64,000 nt of DNA, from the NCBI RefSeq assembly GCF_003014675.1, contig NZ_PYAU01000001.1, positions 3,534,001 through 3,598,000 of the forward strand, given 5' to 3'. Shown here piece after piece: positions 57,532 to 64,000 of this stretch. Every line of letters starts with the position of its first letter. Position 1 is the stretch's first letter. The DNA is from Labedella gwakjiensis (GTDB lineage Bacteria > Actinomycetota > Actinomycetes > Actinomycetales > Microbacteriaceae). The notes under the pieces were generated by a model. That model was not told where the DNA came from. It saw only the letters and a program-made list of their open reading frames with translations, and ran no database searches. The translations under genes and the position numbers were made by a program.

Positions 57532-58473
57532 TCAGTAGAGGAGCCCCGCCAGCCGTGCCCGAGCGGACACGACGAGGGGGTCTGCGACTCCGACGATCTC
57601 GAAGTAGTCGAGTAGGCGCGTGCGGACCGCATCGCGACCGTCGCCGTCGAGGGACGGGAAGAGCGCGAGGAGGCGGTCGAACGCATCAGCGACGTGCCCA
57701 CCGGAGAGATCCAGATCGGCGACGTCCAGAGCGGCGTCGACCGATTCGGGATCCGAGGCGGCCGCCGACCGGATCGCGTCGACGGTCTTGCCGTCGAGGC
57801 GGTCGAGCAGGCTGACCTGGGCGAGTCCGGCCACCGCTTCGCGGTCGCTCGGCTGCTGCGCGATCTGCTTGCGGTAGGCGGCGATGGCTGCTGGGTAGTC
57901 CCGGCGGGCGATCGCGTCGTACGCCTCCTGGTGCAGCGGCGGCAGCTCGGGCTCGGGAACGGGCTGCGACGCGTCGCCCTCGACCGTCACCTGACCGGCG
58001 ACACCGCTCTGAGCGGCCGCCTCGATCACTCGAGCGACCACATCCGTCAGCTGTGCCTCGGGCAGGGCGCCCTGGAAGAGCGGCATCGGCTGACCGCCGA
58101 TGAGGACGACGACGGTCGGAGCGGTCGTCGCCTGTAGGCCCTGGACGAGCTGAGGGTTCGAGTCGACGTCCACCCGGACGATCACGACCTTGCCGGCGTG
58201 CTGACCGACGATGCGCTCGAGCACGGGGCTCAGAGCCACACTCGCCTCTGAGCGGGCGGAGTACAGGTCGATGATGACGGGAACACGTGACGACAGCTCG
58301 ATGAACTGACCGAAGTTCTGATCGTCGCCCTCGAGGACGAGGGACGGCACGCGGATCGCGTCTGTCGACGCCGGCCGCCCCGGAGCGGCCTGCTGCGCGG
58401 GCTGGCGAGTGGAGAGCCCCGACAGGTCGACGGCTCCTCGGAGGTTCGCGCCGGAGTTCATGGGGATGCTCAT
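57532..58473 (-). CDS. Thioredoxin-fold/TPR protein (CnoX-like) lacking active-site cysteines
   Basis: 313 residues. A thioredoxin domain (about 45-155) contains VPVIIDLYSARSEASVALSPVLE and the cis-Pro strand TAPTVVVLIGG. The position of WCxxC in relatives reads R74-S75-E76-A77-S78, so both redox Cys are replaced by Ser. A TPR-like helical region follows (about 175-313, YDAIARRDYPAAIAAYRKQI). It resembles the chaperone-holdase CnoX/YbbN group, probably without redox activity. AAGGA seven bases before the ATG 58473; that ATG overlaps the preceding gene's stop (ATGA). Confidence 0.9.
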   Translation of the reverse strand: MSIPMNSGANLRGAVDLSGLSTRQPAQQAAPGRPASTDAIRVPSLVLEGDDQNFGQFIELSSRVPVIIDLYSARSEASVALSPVLERIVGQHAGKVVIVRVDVDSNPQLVQGLQATTAPTVVVLIGGQPMPLFQGALPEAQLTDVVARVIEAAAQSGVAGQVTVEGDASQPVPEPELPPLHQEAYDAIARRDYPAAIAAYRKQIAQQPSDREAVAGLAQVSLLDRLDGKTVDAIRSAAASDPESVDAALDVADLDLSGGHVADAFDRLLALFPSLDGDGRDAVRTRLLDYFEIVGVADPLVVSARARLAGLLY

Positions 58474-60347
58474 GGCAATTCCTTCGCAGAGGTGAGTGAC
58501 TGACTGAACCCGAGGAGAACGACCTGATCGGTCGAGTCCGCGGGAGGCACGTAGAACAGGAGTTGGTCGGAGTACTGGACCTCGGCGCCCTTGGCCGTCT
58601 CCTCGAGTCCGACGACGGCGGCGACGGCTCCGCTGAGTTTCACGACAGCGCCTGTTTCCGTCGGCTTGACCGTCTCGCCCTCGGTCATGCTCACGGCGAC
58701 GATGGCTCCTGATGAGATCGTGGCGAGTCCCAGCGCATCCGTCTCGCCTGCCGACGTCGCGAAATCGATGCTCGCCGTCGAGGGGAGAGCATCCTGCTTG
58801 CTCTTCCGGTCAGCCGCAATGAGCTCCCGGAACGGATCGGACTCCGCGAACGAGGCGGCGAACTCGCTCTCCGCCCCCTTCGCCACCAGATCCGCGTACT
58901 GCGTCGCCAGATCGGCCGGCGTCACGAGCATGAGCGGCGAGTCCGGCGGGATGAACGCAGCCCCGATCGACGCGGGCGCGGACTCGGGGATCGTGGCGTT
59001 CGGTTCCAGAGCCACGGCGTACGCCACCTTGTAGTTCGAGCGCGGGTCGTCCTGCTGGAGCATGAGCGCGATCAGCGGCGTCTCGGTGTCCTCCTGGTCC
59101 CCGACCACCGTGAACACGGAGCGCGGCCAGACGTCGGTCGCCTGGGGCAGCGAGAGGAGCAGTGGAGACGACGGGATCGCCCGCGGGGCGGCGTAGTCGC
59201 TCACCTTGCCCCTGACCGAGTAGTTCGACTGCCGTTCCAGCAGCGCGGCACCGGTGAATCGCGTCGCGGCGAGCTCGCTGTTGCGGTCAGCGTCGGCCTC
59301 CGTCGCGACGGCGGAGATGCGTGTGATGATGCGCTCCAGCTGGGGAACCGTGACAGCGGGAGTCGCGGACTCGTCGGTGGCTTCCGGTACGACGGCGGCG
59401 CTGTCCGTGGGTTCTGGCGTGGATCCGGACGACGACAGGTCCGGCCAGTAGTTGGCCGAACAGCCGCTGAGGAGCAACCCGGAGATGAGGATGACCGGCA
59501 TCCCGACACGCATGCTCGCGCGGGCGCGGGTCCGCCGCGCACGTCGTCTCCGCCTCGGCGGCTTCGCCGTCTGCTCGAGGCCGGGACCGGCCGTGATCCC
59601 CTTGCGCCGCGGGCCGCGCGACTTCCGGAGGTGGTTGAGGCCCAGCAGGTAGAGGACCAGGCCGACGATCAGCAGGAGGATGCCGCCCGCGATCAGCGGT
59701 CCGGCCCACGGAGTGGCGTTGCTGACGGGCCATGACAGCCGAACCGTCGCCGGGGCTGCCGCCTCCCCGTCGGAGGCGATGAGCACGCTCACGTCATCCG
59801 GGACGCTGATCGGCGCGATGACGGCCTCGTCCTCGTCGTACTCGCTCAGCCAGAGGTCGGAGCCGCGCGGATCCGTGGGAAGGTCAGCTGCCTGGGCGTC
59901 GTCGGTCGTCGCGTCCCCGGTCGCATCCTCCGTCGCCGCGTCCTCCTCGGAATCGGGATCGGCCGGCGCCGCGGTGTCCGTCGGGGCAGGTGATGCCGTC
60001 TCTGTCGGCTCCTCGGCCTCGTCTCCGCCGCGGATGGTCGTCGTGAGCTCGCCCGTCTCCTCGTCGACCGACAGCTCGGCGTACTCGCTCGTACCGAGCC
60101 AGGCCATCACGTCACTCGTGCGCCCGTAGGCCACGAAGACGGTGTCGGAGCCCGTCGCCGTCACGGTCTGGGAGCCCTCGCGGGAGTTCAGCACCGCTCC
60201 ACTCACGAGCGTGTACGGAAGGCCGCCCTCGACGGTCCCCTCCGCTGCGACGGTGGACGGCGGGAGGAAGACCGTGCGCTGGGCGATGCCCAACACGATC
60301 ATCGCCGCAGCGACGACGAATGCGGCAATGGCGAGAACAAAACGCAC
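58470..60347 (-). CDS. Membrane protein with internal lipobox-like segment (DUF8094-like C-terminal domain)
   Basis: 625 residues. There are three membrane segments: an N-terminal anchor (3-25), a helix near 230-255 (GPLIAGGILLLIVGLVLYLLGL) and MRVGMPVILISGLLLSGC near 279-296. Between the first two is an exported acidic Glu/Asp/Thr-rich domain; after the second is a basic cytosolic loop (RKSRGPRRKG...RRRRRARRTRARAS). The third segment looks exactly like a lipoprotein signal with lipobox LSGC, followed by an exported domain resembling DUF8094. The GTG start 60347 has AAGGAG five bases before it. It may be a fusion of a membrane protein and a lipoprotein. It is ATGA-coupled to the thioredoxin/TPR gene. 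Confidence 0.82.
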   Translation of the reverse strand: MRFVLAIAAFVVAAAMIVLGIAQRTVFLPPSTVAAEGTVEGGLPYTLVSGAVLNSREGSQTVTATGSDTVFVAYGRTSDVMAWLGTSEYAELSVDEETGELTTTIRGGDEAEEPTETASPAPTDTAAPADPDSEEDAATEDATGDATTDDAQAADLPTDPRGSDLWLSEYDEDEAVIAPISVPDDVSVLIASDGEAAAPATVRLSWPVSNATPWAGPLIAGGILLLIVGLVLYLLGLNHLRKSRGPRRKGITAGPGLEQTAKPPRRRRRARRTRARASMRVGMPVILISGLLLSGCSANYWPDLSSSGSTPEPTDSAAVVPEATDESATPAVTVPQLERIITRISAVATEADADRNSELAATRFTGAALLERQSNYSVRGKVSDYAAPRAIPSSPLLLSLPQATDVWPRSVFTVVGDQEDTETPLIALMLQQDDPRSNYKVAYAVALEPNATIPESAPASIGAAFIPPDSPLMLVTPADLATQYADLVAKGAESEFAASFAESDPFRELIAADRKSKQDALPSTASIDFATSAGETDALGLATISSGAIVAVSMTEGETVKPTETGAVVKLSGAVAAVVGLEETAKGAEVQYSDQLLFYVPPADSTDQVVLLGFSQSLTSAKELP

Positions 60348-60531
60348 GAACACTCCTTCTACGTTGCCGATGGACGGCCGGAGAGGCACGTCGAGCGGGA
60401 TGGACACGGCGCGGCAACGGACACGGGACGATCCAGAATATCGGAAAAAGGCTGAGCGCCGCCTCCGCACGTCGCCCGGCTCCCGCCATACACCAGCCGC
60501 GTCGTGTCCCGGCCCGGTCCATACCGGCCCA

Positions 60532-60537
60532 TAGGAT
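60532..60537 (+). promoter_or_regulatory. Putative -10 of AI-2E-type gene
   Basis: TAGGAT about 30 bases before the ATG, with GAGGGAGG between. Confidence 0.4.
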
Positions 60538-60566
60538 GATCGGGTCGAGGTCGAGAGGGAGGTCGG

Positions 60567-61613
60567 ATGAGGATCCAGAATGCGTTCCGCGTCGGGCTCG
60601 TCGGGACTCTCGGTGTGGGCCTCGGGCTGCTCATCCTGCTCTCGATCGTGACGCTGCAGACGATCCTCGTCTATATCGGTGCCGCACTGTTCCTGGCCCT
60701 CGGTCTCGACCCGATCGTCACGTGGCTCGAGCGGAGGGGTCTGCCCCGGTGGGCGGCGCTCGTGATCGTCGTCGTGGCCCTCCTCGCGCTCTTCGGGGGT
60801 CTCGTCTGGATGGTCGTGCCGATCATCGTCGACCAGATCAGCGATCTCGCGAGGCTCGTGCCGGTGCTGCAACTGCAGATCAGCTCCAATGAGTTCATCG
60901 AGAACCTCCGGGATCAGTTCCCGTTCCTCAACGTCGACCTCATCATCAGCGAGGCCGGATCGTTCATCACCGACAACATCTCGAACATCGGCAGCGGCGC
61001 CGTCCAGGTGGTCTTCGCGATCGGTTCCGGGTTCTTCGGAGCGGTCATCGTCCTCATCCTGATGATCTACTTCACCGCATCGCTCCCCGCGACGAAGCGC
61101 GGCCTCTACCAGCTGGTCCCGGCGACGAAGCGGGAACGCTTCGCCGATCTCGCCGAGCAGATCACCGCGTCCGTCGGACGGTACGTCACAGGACAGGTGA
61201 CGATCGCGGCGTGCAGCGGGATCCTCAGCTACATCATGCTGTCGATCATCGATGCGCCGTTCCCGCCGGTCCTGGCATGCATCGGGTTCTTCTTCTCGCT
61301 CATCCCGCTCGTCGGCACGCTCACCGGGTCGATCATCATCTCGCTGGTGTGTCTCATCCCGGGACTCGGCTCACCGATCACCGCCCTGATCGCAGCGATC
61401 TACTACCTCGTCTACATGCAGATCGAGGCGTACGTCCTCAGCCCCAACATCATGAAACGGGCAGTGGCCGTGCCGGGCGCCGTCGTGGTGATCGCCGCCC
61501 TCGCCGGCGGGTCGCTCCTCGGGATCCTGGGCGCGCTCATCGCCATCCCGACGGCGGCTGCGGTGCTGCTCATCATCAAGCAGGTCGTCATCCCACGGCA
61601 GAACGAGCTCTGA
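60567..61613 (+). CDS. AI-2E family transporter (TerC/PerM-type membrane protein)
   Basis: 348 residues with about eight membrane helices. The paired N-terminal helices, a central helical region (DQISDLARLVPVLQLQI), and the FFFSLIPLVGTLTGSIII plus YVLSPNIMKRAVAVPG segments are typical of the AI-2 exporter/PerM family. The substrate is not predictable; members include sodium/proton antiporters and putative AI-2 exporters. GGGAGG before the ATG fixes the start. It converges with the hydrolase gene after 16 bp. Confidence 0.9.
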   Translation: MRIQNAFRVGLVGTLGVGLGLLILLSIVTLQTILVYIGAALFLALGLDPIVTWLERRGLPRWAALVIVVVALLALFGGLVWMVVPIIVDQISDLARLVPVLQLQISSNEFIENLRDQFPFLNVDLIISEAGSFITDNISNIGSGAVQVVFAIGSGFFGAVIVLILMIYFTASLPATKRGLYQLVPATKRERFADLAEQITASVGRYVTGQVTIAACSGILSYIMLSIIDAPFPPVLACIGFFFSLIPLVGTLTGSIIISLVCLIPGLGSPITALIAAIYYLVYMQIEAYVLSPNIMKRAVAVPGAVVVIAALAGGSLLGILGALIAIPTAAAVLLIIKQVVIPRQNEL

Positions 61614-61629
61614 CCTCCCCGTCGACAGG

Positions 61630-62349
61630 TCAGCCGGCGTCCGGCCAGTCCGTCGCGAGAGGCAAAGCCGCCGGATTCACCACGCGCACGATCTCGTCGA
61701 GAACGCGGCGCGTGAGGTTCTCCCCCACCCAGAGGTGCTTGCCGCCCTCGACCGGGATGAGCACGGCGTCCGGCACGGAGGCGAACCGTTCCGCGGCCTC
61801 TGCCGGACGCAGATAGTCGTCGAACTCGGGGACCAGCACGACGAGCCGTCGCTCATCCCCGGCCCATGCGGCCACCTCGTCGGGCGTCGCCCGATGGAGT
61901 GGCGGCGAGAGGAGGATGGCGCCCTCGACGTCGTGCTCGCGGCCGTACTTGAGGGCGAGCTCGGTGCCGAACGACCAGCCGAGCAGCCACGGGCGCGGCA
62001 GACCGCGCTCCGCCACGAACCGCATCGCCGCTGCTACGTCCGCACGCTCGGCCGTTCCGCCGTCGAACTCGCCGTCGCTCGTCCCTCGAGGAGATGACGT
62101 TCCACGGGTGTTGAAGCGGAGGACATTGAGATCGGCCAGCGCCGGAAGACGCCCGGCGGCCTTGCGCAGCACGTGTGAGTCCATGAACCCGCCGGCTGTC
62201 GGCAGAGGATGCAGGGTCACGAGGGTCGCCACTCCGTCGCCGACCTCCGGACGAGCGAGCTCGCCCACGAGCGTCAGGCCGTCATCTGTGCGCAGCTCGA
62301 TGTCCTCGCGGCGAGCGGGTAGCTCGACACCGCCTCGGATCTCGGTCAT
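61630..62349 (-). CDS. Alpha/beta hydrolase
   Basis: 239 residues of the alpha/beta-hydrolase fold (dienelactone-hydrolase/KANL3-like group). The nucleophile elbow is GWSFGTELA (Ser near 132), preceded by the LHPLPTAGGFMDSH oxyanion loop and FNTRGTSSPRGTSDGEF. The catalytic Asp is probably in PEFDDYLRP and the His in EGGKHLWVGE. GGAAGGA seven bases before ATG 62349 fixes the start. The substrate is unknown. Confidence 0.88.
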   Translation of the reverse strand: MTEIRGGVELPARREDIELRTDDGLTLVGELARPEVGDGVATLVTLHPLPTAGGFMDSHVLRKAAGRLPALADLNVLRFNTRGTSSPRGTSDGEFDGGTAERADVAAAMRFVAERGLPRPWLLGWSFGTELALKYGREHDVEGAILLSPPLHRATPDEVAAWAGDERRLVVLVPEFDDYLRPAEAAERFASVPDAVLIPVEGGKHLWVGENLTRRVLDEIVRVVNPAALPLATDWPDAG

Positions 62350-62375
62350 CGTCTTCCTTCCGATCGAGGACGGGT

Positions 62376-62675
62376 TCACTGGATCTTCCAGCAGTGGAGA
62401 TGCCAGTGCCTTCGGGCCGCGAGATCGGCGGCATCGCCGAGGAGACCGTCGGCTCGCCACGCGACGACGTGGGCCACTCCCGAGTCGATCGTGCCGCCGC
62501 ACCCGGGGCAGACGTAGTCCTTCTGGGCCCGAGCCGCCGATATCGGCTGGACGGACCAGGTGATGCCACGACGGACTTCCGTTCGCTTCCATCCCTGGAG
62601 CAACGACGACAGGTCGGACTCCTCGCGGTCTGCGGATCCGCCACCGGATCGGCGCGGTCGATTACTGCGTGGCAT
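62376..62675 (-). CDS. Small zinc-binding conserved protein
   Basis: 99 residues: a basic Pro/Arg/Ser-rich N-terminus (PRSNRPRRSGGGS), then a folded region with CPGCGG and a downstream HWHLHCW, forming a Cys2-His-Cys-type zinc site. Similar short proteins, often mis-annotated as ATP/GTP-binding, are widespread in actinobacteria with unknown function. There is no Walker motif. TACGAT about 45 bases upstream and a GAGGACGGGAG stretch could drive expression. It may be co-transcribed with the hydrolase gene 26 bp downstream. Confidence 0.8.
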   Translation of the reverse strand: MPRSNRPRRSGGGSADREESDLSSLLQGWKRTEVRRGITWSVQPISAARAQKDYVCPGCGGTIDSGVAHVVAWRADGLLGDAADLAARRHWHLHCWKIQ

Positions 62676-62828
62676 TGTGGTTCCGCTCCCGTCCTCACGA
62701 TCGATCGTACGCGGTGCGCGTCGTCGATCCCGTCGAGGTCACGGCCGGTCAGAAGCCGAGGAGACAGACCAGCCTCACGCGGCCCGGGCATGCTGTCACC
62801 TCGTGCTGCGGGCTGGGACGATCGACGG

Positions 62829-63521
62829 TCAGTACCAGCCGACGGACTGGGAGTGGCCCCATGCGCCGCAGGGCGTGCCGTACCGACCGCTGATGTAGCC
62901 GAGACCCCACTCGATCTGGGTCGCCGGGTTGGTGGCCCAATCGGCACCGGCCGTCGCCATCTTGCTACCAGGGAGCGATTGCGGGATCCCGTAGGCACCG
63001 GAACTGGCGTTGTGCGCGTTCACCCTCCAGCCGGACTCCTTGTTCCAGAGCGCGACGAGGCACGAGTACTGGTCCTCGCCCCACCCGCGCGCCACGACCT
63101 TGTCGTACGCGATCGCCTGTGCGGTGCCGGGATCCGGCACGGCGGCGCTCGGCGCGGTGAAGCCGGACCCGGAGGACGCGTCGGACGTCTCGTCTTCTAC
63201 CTCTTCCTCCACGGGCGGAGGCGGCGGCGGGGGCGGCGGAGCGGCTTCGGAGTCGTAGACGTCGCGTGTGAAGGTCGTGTCGTAGTCGCCGGCGAGAGCG
63301 AGGCTCTGAACATCCGTCTGCTCGTAGCGCGGGACGATCTGGAAGTACGGCGACGCCGTCGCACCCGAATACGGATCCACCACGTTCACGGCGATGAAGC
63401 CGATCGCGGCGAGAGATCCGAGAAGGGTCAGCGGAAGGCGCTTCCGCGAAGAAGAACTACGGACATCCCGCTGGCGGCCTACGGCCGGGACGGGAACTGA
63501 GATTGCGACATGCTTACCCAC
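62829..63521 (-). CDS. Secreted lytic-transglycosylase-like / aggregation-promoting-factor-like protein
   Basis: 230 residues: a basic N-terminus (SSSSRKRLPLTLLGSLAAIGFIAV) with a signal-anchor at about 30-47, an acidic linker with a nine-Pro run, and a C-terminal domain (about 130-230). That domain contains CLVALWNKESGWRVNAHNASSGAYGIPQSLPGSKM, where Glu in KESGW is the expected catalytic residue. Two Cys (CLVAL and TPCGAW) may form a disulfide. It likely cleaves or remodels peptidoglycan, as in the Rpf/transglycosylase-like group. The start is GTG 63521; TAAAAT lies nine bases upstream, so it is probably leaderless. Direct repeats like an MtrA site sit just upstream of that. Confidence 0.9.
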   Translation of the reverse strand: MGKHVAISVPVPAVGRQRDVRSSSSRKRLPLTLLGSLAAIGFIAVNVVDPYSGATASPYFQIVPRYEQTDVQSLALAGDYDTTFTRDVYDSEAAPPPPPPPPPVEEEVEDETSDASSGSGFTAPSAAVPDPGTAQAIAYDKVVARGWGEDQYSCLVALWNKESGWRVNAHNASSGAYGIPQSLPGSKMATAGADWATNPATQIEWGLGYISGRYGTPCGAWGHSQSVGWY

Positions 63522-63530
63522 GATCCAACG

Positions 63531-63536
63531 ATTTTA
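63531..63536 (-). promoter_or_regulatory. -10 hexamer of transglycosylase-like gene (leaderless)
   Basis: TAAAAT on the minus strand, nine bases before the GTG at 63521. Confidence 0.5.
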
Positions 63537-63542
63537 GCGTAG

Positions 63543-63558
63543 ATCACGAAAATGTCAC
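63543..63558 (-). promoter_or_regulatory. Direct repeat resembling an MtrA box
   Basis: On the minus strand GTGAC-N6-GTGAT, embedded in two TTTCGTGA copies with an 11-bp period. MtrA sites of actinobacteria are GTNAC direct repeats with the same helical spacing and often control cell-wall hydrolase genes. Confidence 0.4.
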
Positions 63559-63574
63559 GAAACAGCTCAGCGCG

Positions 63575-64000
63575 TCACCGAACGGCGAGCATCACATCGA
63601 CGACGGCGTCGAGCACACGGTCGACCTGCTCCTCCGCATATCCCCCGCGTTGCGCGCGGAAGACGGCGGTTCGGACCACGTCGACGTCCACAGCCGCGCC
63701 TGTCTCGAAGTAGGCCACGAGGCGGGCGGCAAGAGCGTCGACATCGGTGATCGCATACCCCTGCGTCAGCTTCCCGACGCGCCGGAACCTCTCGCCCGCG
63801 GGACGGGACAATCGGTTCAGGAGTACCTGCGCGGTCTCGCGCGTCTCCGCGAGCCACGCCCTCCGACCGACGATGTCGAGCGAGCGTTCGCGCTCGCGGA
63901 TCGCGAAGGCGTCCTCGAGTCGCTCGAGCGCCGCGTCCACGTGAGAGGTCGAGTATCCCTTGCGGACCAGGCCGAACGACACCCGACGGATGTCTTCTGC
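63575..64000 (-). CDS. DivIVA-domain-like protein (5' end outside window)
   Basis: The frame is open to base 64000, and the visible part reads AEDIRRVSFGLVRKGYSTSHV, the motif of DivIVA/DivI1A-type domains. A second copy appears as VGKLTQGYAITDVDALAARL and a third as TAVFRAQRGGYAEEQVDRVL. So it has three short DivIVA-like repeats joined by helical segments, at least 141 residues. Full DivIVA coiled-coil length is missing, so it is not the polar growth protein itself. A GTG at 63982 could start a shorter form, but the preceding codons fit the motif, so the true start lies beyond the edge. Confidence 0.8.
   Translation of the reverse strand, partial: AEDIRRVSFGLVRKGYSTSHVDAALERLEDAFAIRERERSLDIVGRRAWLAETRETAQVLLNRLSRPAGERFRRVGKLTQGYAITDVDALAARLVAYFETGAAVDVDVVRTAVFRAQRGGYAEEQVDRVLDAVVDVMLAVR

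Noticed and set aside
63522-63574. c-di-AMP riboswitch before the transglycosylase-like gene
   Set aside because: Such riboswitches precede many Rpf-type genes, but only 53 bp separate this gene from its neighbour and the promoter sits next to the start codon.

Overview
The window is an ordinary chromosomal segment of a high-GC actinobacterium, most likely a member of the Microbacteriaceae. The evidence is the paired clpP1/clpP2 genes beside tig and clpX, a GlgE maltosyltransferase with GlgB, a mycothiol-type Rv2466c-like oxidoreductase, a group II truncated hemoglobin, the mevalonate kinase/decarboxylase cluster typical of this family, and several small actinobacterium-only families (SCO4848, SCO7613 C-terminal, GerW/YtfJ-like). 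The genus cannot be fixed from sequence reading alone. I see no insertion sequence, integrase, phage gene, rRNA operon or CRISPR array.

Layout. 1-4220 (minus): tig, then clpP1-clpP2, then clpX, which runs off the left edge. 4264-4625: tRNA-Pro and tRNA-Gly. 4.7-9.6 kb: two doubtful small ORFs, a gamma-carbonic-anhydrase-like protein, and a 1265-residue polytopic membrane protein. 9.6-16.7 kb: dps with a DtxR/IdeR-like box, nei, rpiB, an Rv2466c-like protein, pepN, an MscS channel and glbO. 16.7-24.6 kb: an FAD dehydrogenase, two thioesterases, ettA and several conserved hypotheticals. 24.7-28.8 kb (minus): mevalonate kinase, mevalonate-diphosphate decarboxylase and phosphomevalonate kinase as an ATGA-coupled operon, nadE behind its own promoter, and tRNA-Arg. 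28.8-33.4 kb: a SCO4848-type protein, orn, tRNA-His, a 3 x 30-bp tandem repeat, a membrane Ser/Thr kinase, a minimal zincin and a degenerate DacA-like protein. 33.4-37.0 kb (minus): a TPP-riboswitch-led YkoEDC-type ECF transporter with a P-loop kinase-like gene as its last member. 37.0-47.7 kb: a GerW-like protein, dinB, a TIGR03086-type protein, gatCAB, ligA, mnmA and a cysteine desulfurase. 47.8-57.5 kb: glycogen and alpha-glucan metabolism (glgX, glgP, glgE, glgB) with a YbaK-type deacylase. 57.5-64 kb: a cysteine-less thioredoxin/TPR protein coupled to a membrane/lipoprotein-like fusion, an AI-2E-type transporter, an alpha/beta hydrolase, a zinc-ribbon protein, a secreted lytic-transglycosylase-like protein, and a DivIVA-like gene cut by the right edge.

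The strongest recurring signal is regulatory. About eighteen genes with poor or no Shine-Dalgarno sequence have a TANNNT hexamer 6-9 nt before the start codon, as expected for leaderless transcripts. This settles several starts (glgE GTG 53030, gamma-CA ATG 5720, zincin GTG 31739). At the DacA-like gene the same architecture points to an ATG that is out of frame with the long ORF, which suggests a one-base lesion or sequence error. That protein has also lost the penicillin-binding catalytic Ser and the KTG motif. I found no defence system or other clearly new multi-gene system. The best leads are the pseudo-DacA, the repeat-led kinase locus, the kinase-like gene in the thiamine operon, and the Cys-less thioredoxin coupled to a lipobox-containing fusion protein.
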